This document shows positions 16,773 to 25,238 of a stretch of DNA of 64,000 nt, piece after piece (position 1 is the stretch's first letter; every line of letters begins with the position of its first letter). This DNA is from an uncultured Candidatus Melainabacteria bacterium. GTDB taxonomy: Bacteria > Cyanobacteriota > Vampirovibrionia > Gastranaerophilales > Gastranaerophilaceae. The notes under the pieces are model-generated. The model did no database searches. It was not told the origin of the DNA and saw only the letters and a program-made list of their open reading frames with translations. Position numbers and translations under genes: made by a program. The DNA is taken from positions 1 to 64,000 of the forward strand of contig CAKUUG010000001.1 of NCBI GenBank assembly GCA_934692665.1. Reading direction: 5' to 3'.

Positions 16773-18296
16773 GTGGTTGTATCGGTAAAAAGTGCTACAT
16801 TGGTCGGTTTGAATGTATATGAAATTAATGTCGAAGTAGATACGATAAATTCAATTCCCCAAGTAGCAATAGTAGGTTTGCCTGATACTGCCATTTCAGA
16901 AGCAAAAGAAAGATTGCGATTGGCGATTAAAAATTCGTCTTATTCTTTTCCTTCAACAAAAGTTGTTATAAATTTAGCACCTGCAGACCTTAAAAAAGAA
17001 GGCTCAAGCTATGACCTTGCGATGGCAGTTGGGATTTTGTATCGAGATGGTACAATCAAAAATTTCAACGATAAAGAAATAGCTTTTGTCGGGGAATTGT
17101 CTTTAGATGGTTCATTGAGGGCAGTGAACGGGGTTTTGCCTATTGTGTGCAGTTTGAATGAATTAGGCATAAAAAAAATAATTCTCCCAAAAGAAAATCT
17201 GGAAGAAGCAAGTTTTATTGATGAAGTAGAAGCCCTTGGCGCAGACAATTTGAATCAGGTTGTTGAATATTTAAACGGCAACAATGAACTAAAAAAACTC
17301 AAACAAAATGTAGAAGACTACATAAAAGAAAGCAGTGATTTTCCTGTAGATTTTGCAAATGTAAAAGGACAAGCACAAGCAAAACGTGCATTAGAAATTG
17401 CGGCGAGCGGTGCTCATAATGTGCTTATGTCGGGTTCTCCAGGGTCAGGAAAAACAATGCTTGCTCGAGCTTTTATGTCGATTTTGCCCCCTCTTACAAA
17501 ATCAGAAGCAATCGAACTTACAAAAATTTATTCGATTTCAGGTTTGTTGAATAGAAAACATCCTTTAATCACCCAAAGACCCTACAGGAATCCTCATCAT
17601 AGTGCAAGTTCCGTTGGAATAATCGGTGGTGGCTCAAACCCAAAACCCGGAGAAATTACTCTTGCTCATAGAGGTGTTTTATTCTTGGATGAAATGGTAG
17701 AATTTCCAAGAAGTACATTAGAAGTCTTAAGACAACCACTAGAAGACAATGTAGTAACAATCTCAAGAGCACAAGTGAGCGTCAAATATCCAGCAAATTT
17801 CATTTTGATTGGGGCAATGAATCCTTGTCCTTGCGGATATTTGGGTGACAATAAGAAAAAATGTACATGTTCAGAATTCCAAATCAATCGTTATCGCCAA
17901 AGACTCTCAGGGCCGTTGCTTGATAGAATTGATATTCAATTAAAAATCCAAAGACTCGATGATGATGAATTGCTCAATATGGAAAATTCCGATGCTGAAA
18001 CTTCAGAAACTATCAGAAAAAGAGTAATTCAAGCAAGAAAAATACAGTTAGAAAGATACAAAAACGATGGAATTTTGACAAATTCCGAATTGACGCCAAA
18101 ATTAATCAAAAAATACTGCAAAATTGATGAAACAACAAAACAATTTTTAAAACAAGCAATAAACAAATTCAATCTTTCTGCACGCAGTTATGACAGGCTT
18201 TTAAAAATTTCAAGAACTATTGCTGATTTGGACAACAAAAAAGAAATAGAAGTTTCCCATATTGCACAAGCTCTGCAATTAAGAAGTTATAATTAG
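16773..18296 (+). CDS. comM: ComM/YifB-family AAA+ ATPase (Mg-chelatase-like)
   Basis: A 507-residue protein of the YifB/ComM family: N-terminal ChlI-like domain (about 1-160, GLPDTAISEAKERLR), the Mg-chelatase AAA+ core with Walker A GSPGSGKTM near residue 220, Walker B GVLFLDEMVEF, the inserted Cys motif NPCPCGYLGDNKKKCTC, and a C-terminal domain with RSYDRLLKISRTIADLD. ComM proteins are hexameric helicases promoting branch migration during natural transformation. The start is GTG directly after the TAA of the TPR gene. It is convergent with the XRE gene and the last codons overlap. Confidence 0.93.
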   Translation: MVVSVKSATLVGLNVYEINVEVDTINSIPQVAIVGLPDTAISEAKERLRLAIKNSSYSFPSTKVVINLAPADLKKEGSSYDLAMAVGILYRDGTIKNFNDKEIAFVGELSLDGSLRAVNGVLPIVCSLNELGIKKIILPKENLEEASFIDEVEALGADNLNQVVEYLNGNNELKKLKQNVEDYIKESSDFPVDFANVKGQAQAKRALEIAASGAHNVLMSGSPGSGKTMLARAFMSILPPLTKSEAIELTKIYSISGLLNRKHPLITQRPYRNPHHSASSVGIIGGGSNPKPGEITLAHRGVLFLDEMVEFPRSTLEVLRQPLEDNVVTISRAQVSVKYPANFILIGAMNPCPCGYLGDNKKKCTCSEFQINRYRQRLSGPLLDRIDIQLKIQRLDDDELLNMENSDAETSETIRKRVIQARKIQLERYKNDGILTNSELTPKLIKKYCKIDETTKQFLKQAINKFNLSARSYDRLLKISRTIADLDNKKEIEVSHIAQALQLRSYN

Positions 18297-18610
18297 TTTT
18301 TGAAATCTTCAAAAAATTTGTAAATAAAAGAAATCTTTTCATCGCTCAATTTGTCTAGGTTTTTTATTATGTTTTCTTGCATAAATTCTCTGGTTTTTAA
18401 ATGATTAAAATCAAATAAAGACTTTAATTCGACATTGAGATTGTTTGCGATTTTTTCTATTGTAGTCAAAGACGGAAAGTGTCTTCCTGATTCGATACCG
18501 GATAAAGAAGTTGTTTCAATATTAATCAATTCGGCCAGTTTTTCTTGGGTTAAATTGCAAGATTTTCTAAGTTCTTTTATTCTTTTACCCAGTAATTTTT
18601 TGTTATTCAT
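18293..18610 (-). CDS. XRE-family regulator, second prepilin-linked copy
   Basis: A 105-residue protein with a clear Cro/CI helix-turn-helix (about 6-62: RIKELRKSCNLTQEKLAEL, then SLSGIESGRHFPSL) and a helical tail of about 40 residues that may dimerise it. It is divergent from the prepilin-like gene at 18758, and an 11-base perfect inverted repeat lies between them. The last four bases overlap comM on the other strand. It probably autoregulates and controls the pilin gene. Confidence 0.88.
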   Translation of the reverse strand: MNNKKLLGKRIKELRKSCNLTQEKLAELINIETTSLSGIESGRHFPSLTTIEKIANNLNVELKSLFDFNHLKTREFMQENIIKNLDKLSDEKISFIYKFFEDFKN

Positions 18611-18671
18611 ATAAAAATTTTAAAGTATAAAACAATGAAAAATAAGCGTAATTTATACAAAGTTTTTTAAA

Positions 18672-18748
18672 AAACTACGTAAATAATACATACATATTAT
18701 TGATGAATGTATATTTTATAGCTAAACTATACATTAATTACGTAGTTT
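18672..18748. promoter_or_regulatory. Long inverted repeat between XRE and prepilin genes
   Basis: Perfect 11-base arms aaactacgtaa (18672-18682) and ttacgtagttt (18738-18748), 55 bp apart, with a TTGATG box (18700-18705) and AT-rich -10 candidates between. The right arm ends 10 bp before the prepilin start codon. A regulator bound to both arms could loop out the promoter. Sequence symmetry is seen; binding is inferred. Confidence 0.6.
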
Positions 18749-18757
18749 GGAGAAGTT

Positions 18758-19585
18758 ATGAAAAAAGCCTTCACTCTGGCAGAAGTTATGATAACCCTAA
18801 CTGTTATTGGGATAATTACAGCTGTTATCATTCCTGTTGCAATAAATTCTAAACCTGATGAAAATATTATGAAATTTAAAAAAGCTCATAATACTCTATA
18901 TCAAACAATTTCTGAATTGGTTAATTCTGATAAATACTACTGCGATGGAGATTTGGGGATGAAAGCGGATTGCAAAACGCAAATACTAAGCCAAGAATCC
19001 ACCATAACTTATCTTTGTGAAACAATGGCAGATGTTATATCGACAAAATCGGTAAATTGTAATACAAACGTGCTTTCTAGAAGAGGCACAAACGGGTATT
19101 TATTATTATCAAATGAAGATATTATAAATATTGCAACCGGCAACAAAACAAAAAGAATAGTAACAGAAAGCACAATAAAAACTGTAAAAGGAAAATTTGA
19201 TACAATATGTAAAGATTATGCAAAAAACGTGGGAAAAGAAATAGTATCAACCGATGATGTTGTATTTTATCAACCTAGTTCGATACAGTTTGGGACTTGG
19301 GAAGTTACTCCAAACAAAACAAATAATTTAGCTAGTACAATTCACCTTAGGTTTTATTCTCCCCCGAATGAATTTCCGGCAAATTATGCAGACGAAAATG
19401 GAATGGATATTTCTTATAAAATTTTTTGTATTGATGTTGATGGTTTTGATGAAACAAAAGGTTCAGCTGATTGTGACGATATAAAAGACATTTGTCCTTT
19501 TGGTTATGGAATTCGAGCTGATGGAAAGATTATGACAGGTGCTAGAGCTGATGAATGGCTTTCTAAATCAATACAAGGAGAATAG
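18758..19585 (+). CDS. Prepilin-like protein, paralogue of the one at 61.9 kb
   Basis: A 275-residue protein with prepilin leader KKAFTLAEVMITLTVIGI, Ala at -1 and Glu at +5. The segment SKPDENIMKFKKAHNTLYQ is nearly identical in the gene at 61238-61930, as are the NSDKYY and IFCIDVDG stretches and the ending (FGYGIRADGKI...). Several Cys residues suggest disulphides outside the cytoplasm. Ribosome site GGAG. Expression is probably governed by the divergent XRE protein. It may be a minor pilin or a displayed adhesin-like subunit. Confidence 0.85.
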   Translation: MKKAFTLAEVMITLTVIGIITAVIIPVAINSKPDENIMKFKKAHNTLYQTISELVNSDKYYCDGDLGMKADCKTQILSQESTITYLCETMADVISTKSVNCNTNVLSRRGTNGYLLLSNEDIINIATGNKTKRIVTESTIKTVKGKFDTICKDYAKNVGKEIVSTDDVVFYQPSSIQFGTWEVTPNKTNNLASTIHLRFYSPPNEFPANYADENGMDISYKIFCIDVDGFDETKGSADCDDIKDICPFGYGIRADGKIMTGARADEWLSKSIQGE

Positions 19586-19611
19586 ATGTGAAATTTTAGC
19601 GAAAAGCCGAT

Positions 19612-19652
19612 AAAAGTAAAGGTTTGAATTTTTTTAAAAAACCTTTACTTTT
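19612..19652. terminator. Bidirectional terminator between prepilin gene and trxB
   Basis: A 14-base-pair stem, aaaagtaaaggttt (19612-19625) with aaacctttactttt (19639-19652), lies between two convergent genes. The AT-flanked stem would give U-tracts on both strands. Confidence 0.8.
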
Positions 19653-19660
19653 ATAATTTT

Positions 19661-20605
19661 TTATCTGTTTTGCGTTATTTCGCTATTTTCAAGCAAATAA
19701 CTGGCAACTTTTACTCCTGCAACTGCACCATCAGAAACAGCTGTGATTACTTGTCTTAGGGGGGTGTTTCTGACATCTCCTATTGCAAAAACCCCCTCGG
19801 CCGATGTTTTCATATTGCAATCCGTTTCGATGAAGCCATTTTTGTCCAGTTGGACTTGTGATTGAAAAATTTCAGAATTCGGGGTTAATCCTATATATGG
19901 AAAAACTCCATCCAAATAAACAACATTTACTTCGTCTGTTTTTGTGTTTTTGATTTTTATTGCATAAACTTTTTCGTTTGCCAAAATTTCTTCTATGACA
20001 GAATCCAAAACAAACTCGATTTTTTTATTTGCTTTTGCTCTTTGTTGTACTATTTCATCTGCACGAAAAGTGTTGCGTCTATGAATTATGTAGACTTTTT
20101 TTGCATGCTGGCTCAAGTATATCGCTTCTTCGAGTGCAGAATTTCCGCCACCAACGACAGCAACGACTTTGTTTTTGTAAAAACTTCCATCACAAACTGC
20201 ACAATAGCTCACACCTTTGCCTATATTTTCTATTTCTCCTTTTACGCCCAAAGGCTTTGGCTTTGCACCTGTTGCAATTACGACAGTTTTTGTTTTGAAT
20301 TCGTTTTCTTGTGTTTTTATTGTTTTAATGGAAGAAGTTAAATCTACGCTTTTTATTTCTTCATAAGGAAATTTTTGGATTTTGAAATCATCAATATGTT
20401 TTTCAAATTTTTCGCACAGTTCATAACCTTGTATCTTTGAAAAACCAAGATAATTTTCTATCTCGCAATAATTTGCAGGCGTACCGCCAAGAGCTGAAAT
20501 ATCTACTATTCCAACATCCAAGCCTCCTCTTTTTGCATATAATGCACAAGACAATCCACTCGGTCCACCGCCTAAAATTATGCAGTCAAAAATTTTATTG
20601 TTCAT
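19661..20605 (-). CDS. trxB: Thioredoxin reductase
   Basis: An FAD/NADPH enzyme that reduces thioredoxin in the cytoplasm. It has FAD-binding GGGPSGLSCALYAKR at the N-terminus, the redox-active CAVCDG (Cys near 134 and 137), the NADPH site GGGNSALEEA followed by HRR, and the closing FAD motif FAIGDVRNTPLRQVITA. 314 residues is the typical length. It follows the lipoprotein gene at 20665 on the same strand with a 59-bp gap. Confidence 0.95.
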   Translation of the reverse strand: MNNKIFDCIILGGGPSGLSCALYAKRGGLDVGIVDISALGGTPANYCEIENYLGFSKIQGYELCEKFEKHIDDFKIQKFPYEEIKSVDLTSSIKTIKTQENEFKTKTVVIATGAKPKPLGVKGEIENIGKGVSYCAVCDGSFYKNKVVAVVGGGNSALEEAIYLSQHAKKVYIIHRRNTFRADEIVQQRAKANKKIEFVLDSVIEEILANEKVYAIKIKNTKTDEVNVVYLDGVFPYIGLTPNSEIFQSQVQLDKNGFIETDCNMKTSAEGVFAIGDVRNTPLRQVITAVSDGAVAGVKVASYLLENSEITQNR

Positions 20606-20664
20606 TGTTACCTCAACTAAATCGCTCTTTTTTATTTTTGACGAAAAATTGCAAAAAAAGTTCC

Positions 20665-21312
20665 TTAAATTTTAAACTTGTATTCGAGTGTTTTGTATTT
20701 TACGGTCAATTCTTCTTCTGTGTCTTCAAAAAAGAAATAGAAGTATTGGCTTTTTCTGGGGTTAATTGTAGAAGACAATCTTATCGAGTGTTTTAGGATT
20801 TGGTTTCCTGTTGCTTCTATAGTGTTAAAAGCACTTGCAGTTGTTTGTTGGGCAGCATTTTGTGCAATACCTTGATTGTAGTCATTGTAGTTGCTCGTAA
20901 GACCTGTCATTGTGGTTAATGTTGCACTCATTGTACCCATTTGTGCCATAGAAGCTGCTTCTTGATTTTGCCAAATAGAAAGATAGTTGTTCGTTGTGAT
21001 AAACGGGATATTTCCATTTTGTGTAGAAACTCTTAAATCTTCTACTTTGAAAACAAAAGGCGTGTCGTAAGAATAATTTTCTATTTGGACATAAAGTGCC
21101 AACAATTCTGCAATCGGGGTTTTTGAAATCCCTATTTTTACATTTGCGTCGCCGAGTTGTTTTTTGTATACATTAAAAAGAAAATCTTCAGAGGTTTTTA
21201 TTGTTTGCGTATTATTGGCGACATAATCATCGCCTACATACGTCAATGTAGAACATCCGGAAGTAAACAATAATACAAAAAACAAAAATGTAAAATTCAA
21301 AAACTTTTTCAT
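20665..21312 (-). CDS. Lipoprotein of unknown function
   Basis: A 215-residue protein with a lipoprotein signal peptide: basic start, hydrophobic core FTFLFFVLLF and lipobox TSGC, so Cys at about residue 20 should be lipidated. The mature part is beta-rich with a Met/Thr/Ala-rich middle (MAQMGTMSATLTTMTGL) and a segment resembling DUF4352-like extracytoplasmic domains, but I cannot assign a family. It would sit on the periplasmic face or surface. Confidence 0.75.
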   Translation of the reverse strand: MKKFLNFTFLFFVLLFTSGCSTLTYVGDDYVANNTQTIKTSEDFLFNVYKKQLGDANVKIGISKTPIAELLALYVQIENYSYDTPFVFKVEDLRVSTQNGNIPFITTNNYLSIWQNQEAASMAQMGTMSATLTTMTGLTSNYNDYNQGIAQNAAQQTTASAFNTIEATGNQILKHSIRLSSTINPRKSQYFYFFFEDTEEELTVKYKTLEYKFKI

Positions 21313-21360
21313 AGCTTTATCTTACTTCATTTAACCCCAAAAATCAAGAATACAGGCTCA

Positions 21361-21519
21361 TTACATGTTATTTAGTGCATATTCAATACATTGGACAATA
21401 AGTTCATTTCTTGATATGTCAGTTTTAAAAGAAACTTCGTCAACTGTTTTTAATAATTCATTATCTATTCTTATGCTTATTACTGTCTTTTCCGACTTTA
21501 CGGGATTAAAATTTTTCAT
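21361..21519 (-). CDS. Small ribbon-helix-helix DNA-binding protein
   Basis: About 52 residues from the Met of MKNFNPVKSEK. The pattern VISIRIDNELLKTVDEVSFKT followed by SRNELIVQCIEYALNN is that of CopG/Arc-type ribbon-helix-helix proteins: a beta strand, then two helices. The frame is open to 21573, but the longer start adds an unlike stretch. No toxin gene is adjacent, so I do not call it an antitoxin. It probably binds DNA as a dimer. Confidence 0.65.
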   Translation of the reverse strand: MKNFNPVKSEKTVISIRIDNELLKTVDEVSFKTDISRNELIVQCIEYALNNM

Positions 21520-21599
21520 ATTACTATTGTGCAATAAAATATCTATTTTAATATATATTCTTTTTTGAAACATTATTTGTATTCATTTTTTGAATACAT

Positions 21600-21727
21600 T
21601 GTGTTAAAATTTTATTAAAACATAAGAAATATAATCGAACAAAATGAAAAAAGCTTATACAAAGCATATTTGATAAGAGTAGTGCAGAAGGGGTTTGTTG
21701 ATTTCAGGCTCGCTTCTGCGTTTTTTT
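21600..21727 (+). ncRNA. Candidate short transcript ending in a strong terminator
   Basis: Between two minus-strand genes lies a plus-strand terminator: stem gcagaag / cttctgc (about 21684-21719) followed by seven T residues. No plus-strand gene precedes it. A nine-codon frame beginning atgaaaaaagcttatac sits just upstream. This suggests an independent small RNA or a leader peptide transcript of roughly 100 nt. Its promoter is not convincing. Confidence 0.4.
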
Positions 21728-22214
21728 AAGGATTGATTCCTGCTATTTTTACACCTTCTACTTGGTAGTTTGCGGAATTTTTGGAAATCAGTGTGCCTTT
21801 TTTCGTGTATTTTTCAATTACAAAATTGTCTGTTCCTGAAAAATTATTCCCATTCAAAACAAAAGTTACGGTTTCTTTGTAGATTATTTTTTCATCAAAA
21901 TTGCTCACTGTTTTTTTGCGTTCAAACTTTAGCGTTTTTCCGTCTTTGTTTTTTTCTTTCATTATTATTTCTGATTTTGCTCCTGATTCTATATTTTCAA
22001 GTATCAAAACCTCTCCATATCCGGACAAAACCCAAATATCCCTGCTTTCGTAATTGAAAACATTGGGGTCTGTGCAGTTTTTCAATTTTGAAATCACGCC
22101 CCATGACCCATAAAATCCGGAAGGTACAAAAGTTTCTTCTATTCCGGCTTTTAGTGATTCAGGATATGCAGCTAAAAATATAAAGCATAAAATTATAAAA
22201 AGAATTTTTTTCAT
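21726..22214 (-). CDS. Secreted protein of unknown function
   Basis: A 162-residue protein with an N-terminal signal peptide (basic KK, hydrophobic FIILCFIFLAAYPE, cleavage near SLKAG). The mature part is beta-rich with alternating Lys/Thr strands and one motif, FYGSWGVISKLKNC, suggestive of a small lipocalin-like or beta-barrel fold. No family recognised. It is probably periplasmic and transcribed alone. Confidence 0.65.
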   Translation of the reverse strand: MKKILFIILCFIFLAAYPESLKAGIEETFVPSGFYGSWGVISKLKNCTDPNVFNYESRDIWVLSGYGEVLILENIESGAKSEIIMKEKNKDGKTLKFERKKTVSNFDEKIIYKETVTFVLNGNNFSGTDNFVIEKYTKKGTLISKNSANYQVEGVKIAGINP

Positions 22215-22306
22215 ATATTGATTTTAATAAATTTTAAACAAATTTCAACCCAAAGGTTGAGGATTTTTGCCAAAAATAATGTAGTATAGTATTAGAGGAG
22301 GAGTCT

Positions 22307-22810
22307 TTGAAACAGTTATTATCAGTATTAATACCAATAGTATTGGTCATTGCTTTGGTTTTGAATCAAGCACTGCCTGCTGATGCTGCAAAAGGCAAAA
22401 AGAAAGGTTTGAGCCAAGAAAAGCTAAATGAATTGGTGTTGAGTGTTGATGAATTAACTAAAAAAATCTACAGACATGAACTCTACACTCCTGAAGATGC
22501 GGACAAATTGATAGAATTGAAGCTCCAACTCGATGAACAAATGGATATTTTGCCGGAAGCAAGTTTTGCTCCAATATATTTCAAAATCGGAAATATATTT
22601 CGTCTTAGAGGAGCACAAAGTGACGCTATAAACTGTTACCAAACAATATTGGAAAATTTTGCCCAAACGGCATACGGCCCAAAAGCTAGAGATATCTTGA
22701 CGGAAATGGGTGTCGAGATTAATATTCCTGATTTAGAAAGTGACAATAATCTGGAAGATGAAACTCTGAGCGAGAATGCCGATAGCAAAAATAACAAAGA
22801 AACTATCTAA
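22307..22810 (+). CDS. Secreted TPR-like protein
   Basis: A 167-residue protein with a TTG start chosen because of the AGAGGAGG ribosome site just upstream. Residues 1-28 form a signal peptide (LLSVLIPIVLVIALVLNQAL, cleavage after an Ala). The rest is helical, with one TPR-like pair (FAPIYFKIGNIFRLRGAQSDAINCYQTIL), and an acidic disordered tail. It probably sits in the periplasm. Transcribed in the same direction as the metallopeptidase genes downstream, but 127 bp apart. Confidence 0.75.
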   Translation: MKQLLSVLIPIVLVIALVLNQALPADAAKGKKKGLSQEKLNELVLSVDELTKKIYRHELYTPEDADKLIELKLQLDEQMDILPEASFAPIYFKIGNIFRLRGAQSDAINCYQTILENFAQTAYGPKARDILTEMGVEINIPDLESDNNLEDETLSENADSKNNKETI

Positions 22811-22937
22811 TTTTTATATAACAAAAAAATTTCTTTTTGTGTTTTGTAGGTGTACAAAAAATAGTACAATTTTTGCCATCAATTGTATGGATTGATTTGC
22901 AATGTGGCAAAATACAATAAACACAAGGATAAATTTT

Positions 22938-23945
22938 ATGAAAGCAATACCCCATTTTAAAAATTCCGCTACGCAAATAAACTTCAACAATAATAAAACG
23001 CAAAAAATTGTAACAACCCCCGTCCAACAAACACCAAAAACAATAAACAAGAAAAAATTGGCAGTGAGCACTGCAGCAGGACTGGGTGTAACTGCTCTTG
23101 CGATTGGCGGATTATTATATAAACGCAAAATTGATAATGTAGATGCTAAAAAATTAGTTAAAAGTATAAACTTTGAATCTGCAGAATCTCTAAAAGAAGC
23201 AGTCGAATTTGGTAAGAAAAATTTGGGTATAAAAAAATACAGAGGTTTTAAAAAAGCTGATTTAGATGTTGTAAACTGGGTGAACGAAGCTTTGGTTAAT
23301 ATTAACAATGTAACAAAAGGCAAAGTAATTATGCCAAATAAAATTACTTATCTTCCTTTGGAAGGTAGCATAGCGGGAGCTATGGATTGTAATAATGCTA
23401 ATTTAACAATCGGAAAAAACCATATAGAATCCATAAAAAATATTGTCGAACATCAAGTTTCAATTTCTGCCAAAAACACTGGCAAAAATCCGGATAAAAT
23501 GCTTGAGCCATATTATAAAGCAAATAATTTTAAAAATTGGCAAAATAGTTATATTGCAATAGTAGATATATACTCCGCCGTTATGCAACAGCTTGGAATA
23601 GAAACATTTTCTCCTTCTTCTCATGTTTCAACATTTGGTGCAATCAACCATGAGATGGGACATTTGCAACATTTTAATAATGTTAGTTTAAATATGTATA
23701 GAGGTCTAAGAAAAACAGAAGACATAGCTGAAAAAAATATAACCCCTGAAGTTCAAAAAATGAGAGATTTATTTAATTCTAAAATTGATGTTGCAAAAAG
23801 CGTCTCTGAATACGCTGCAACATCACCTCTTGAATTTGTCGCAGAATGTTTTTCTAAGATGATAGACGAAAAAACAATGAATAAAACTCTTTTGTCACCC
23901 GAAGCAAGAGAATTGTACGCAAAACTCGGCGGAGTTGCTATTTAA
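22938..23945 (+). CDS. Membrane-anchored zinc metallopeptidase, lethal-factor-like (copy 1)
   Basis: A 335-residue protein. It has N-terminal MKAIPHFKN, a Gln/Thr linker, then KKK before a Gly/Ala/Leu membrane helix (about 41-60) ending in YKRK. The C-terminal domain carries HEMGH at about 238-242 and, some 60 residues later, SEYAATSPLEFVAECF, the glutamate-containing helix found in lethal-factor-type gluzincins; the Glu at about 299 or 303 is the likely third zinc ligand. The start is the ATG at 22938, preceded by AAGGA, rather than an ATG 36 bp upstream. A tandem paralogue follows. The enzyme is probably active; target and side of the membrane are unknown. Confidence 0.78.
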   Translation: MKAIPHFKNSATQINFNNNKTQKIVTTPVQQTPKTINKKKLAVSTAAGLGVTALAIGGLLYKRKIDNVDAKKLVKSINFESAESLKEAVEFGKKNLGIKKYRGFKKADLDVVNWVNEALVNINNVTKGKVIMPNKITYLPLEGSIAGAMDCNNANLTIGKNHIESIKNIVEHQVSISAKNTGKNPDKMLEPYYKANNFKNWQNSYIAIVDIYSAVMQQLGIETFSPSSHVSTFGAINHEMGHLQHFNNVSLNMYRGLRKTEDIAEKNITPEVQKMRDLFNSKIDVAKSVSEYAATSPLEFVAECFSKMIDEKTMNKTLLSPEARELYAKLGGVAI

Positions 23946-24082
23946 AATTCATCGCTTTTAAAAATTATTTGCAAAAATGCTATTTTAAAAGTCAATAATT
24001 TTCTATTCTTGGTTTTTATATATATAACGGAATAGTAAAACATGCTTTTTCAGGTGACTTTTTATATAGGTGATAAATTTTA

Positions 24083-25048
24083 ATGTATACCATACCAAGT
24101 TTAAAAGAATATGCTGCACAAACAAAAAATAACAGCAAACAAGTACAACAAATTCCAACAACCTCTGTCCAACAAATACCAAAAACAATAAACAAGAAAA
24201 AATTGGCAGTTGGTGTTGCAGCAGGACTGGGCGTAACTGCTCTTGTTGTTGGTGGTTTGTTGTATAAACACAAAATCGATAGCACAAAAATAAAAAATTT
24301 GCCTGAACATATAGATTTCAAATGTGGAGAAACTCTAGAAGAAGCAATCGAATTTGGTAAGAAAAATTTGGGCATAAAAAAATACAGAGGTTTTAAAGAG
24401 GCTGATTTGGATGTCTTGAACTGGGTAAACGAAGGTTTGGTTAATGTTAATAATGTAACAAAAGGCAAATCAGCTATGCCAAGAAAGATTGTGTATGAGA
24501 ATTTAAAAGATGCAGCAGGGGGCATGAACTGTTATGGAACAATGCGTATTAATAAAGAAGAGATAGAGCTCACAAAAGAATTTGTTGAAGATTGCTATAA
24601 AAAAAGAAATTTTAAAGATTCAGATAAAGTACTTAAAATACTTCACAGTAAAAAGAATTTTAAATATTGGCAAAAATTATTACCTTGTGTAATAATTGCT
24701 GAAGGAAAGCAAAAAACATTAAAACTCAGAACCTGTTCGCAATTCAGTGTAATCTACCACGAGATGGGGCATTTGCAACATGCAAAAAACATTGATGAAA
24801 ATATATATTTTGCTCTAGGGGGTTTGCTATCTAAAGAAGAAATAACCCCTGAAGCTCAAAAATTATTGGATTTATTTAATTCTAAAATTGATGTTGCAAA
24901 AAGCGTCTCTGAATATGCTGCAACAACACCTCTTGAATTTGTCGCAGAATGTTTTTCTAAGATTATAGATGAAAAAACAATGAATAAAACTCTTTTATCA
25001 CCCGAAGCAAGAGAATTGTATACAAAACTCGGCGGAGTTGCTGTTTAA
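24083..25048 (+). CDS. Membrane-anchored zinc metallopeptidase, lethal-factor-like (copy 2)
   Basis: A 321-residue tandem paralogue of the previous gene with the same plan: MYTIPSLKE start, Gln-rich linker, KTINKKK then membrane helix (about 44-63), then the peptidase domain with HEMGH at about 226-230 and SEYAATTPLEFVAECF downstream. The N-terminal third and the last 60 residues are almost identical to copy 1, while the middle, which should form the substrate groove, has diverged and lost a segment. Even the 3' flank (attcatcgctttt) is shared, so this is a gene duplication followed by diversification of the specificity region. Confidence 0.78.
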   Translation: MYTIPSLKEYAAQTKNNSKQVQQIPTTSVQQIPKTINKKKLAVGVAAGLGVTALVVGGLLYKHKIDSTKIKNLPEHIDFKCGETLEEAIEFGKKNLGIKKYRGFKEADLDVLNWVNEGLVNVNNVTKGKSAMPRKIVYENLKDAAGGMNCYGTMRINKEEIELTKEFVEDCYKKRNFKDSDKVLKILHSKKNFKYWQKLLPCVIIAEGKQKTLKLRTCSQFSVIYHEMGHLQHAKNIDENIYFALGGLLSKEEITPEAQKLLDLFNSKIDVAKSVSEYAATTPLEFVAECFSKIIDEKTMNKTLLSPEARELYTKLGGVAV

Positions 25049-25087
25049 AATTCATCGCTTTTAAAATTATTTTTTGTGATAATATAA

Positions 25088-25160
25088 ATATCAAGCAGGA
25101 AATCAAGGTGAAATTCCTTGGCTAATACCGTAACCGTATAGTCGGAAAACTGAAAAACAA
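25088..25160 (+). promoter_or_regulatory. Cobalamin-riboswitch-like element
   Basis: The stretch caggaaatcaaggtgaaat-tccttgg-ctaataccgtaaccgta resembles the conserved core of cobalamin riboswitches (GGGAA, GGTGnAAnnCC hairpin, then CCCGCnACTGT). The following agtcggaaaactg resembles the closing AGTCAGGAgACCTG element. The peripheral domain usually found between these is missing, so this is a compact or decayed version. It lies 80-150 bp ahead of the gene at 25239, which has no visible link to vitamin B12. A covariance-model search would settle it. Confidence 0.5.
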
Positions 25161-25238
25161 ATTTTAAAAGCATTTTACGGTTTTTTGAAATGGCTTTTTT
25201 AGTTTTTTGCGTGCGGATTTCAAGAAAAGGTTGCTATT

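Noticed and set aside
21361..21519. Antitoxin of a toxin-antitoxin pair
   Set aside because: The ribbon-helix-helix fold fits, but neither neighbour is a small toxin-like gene.
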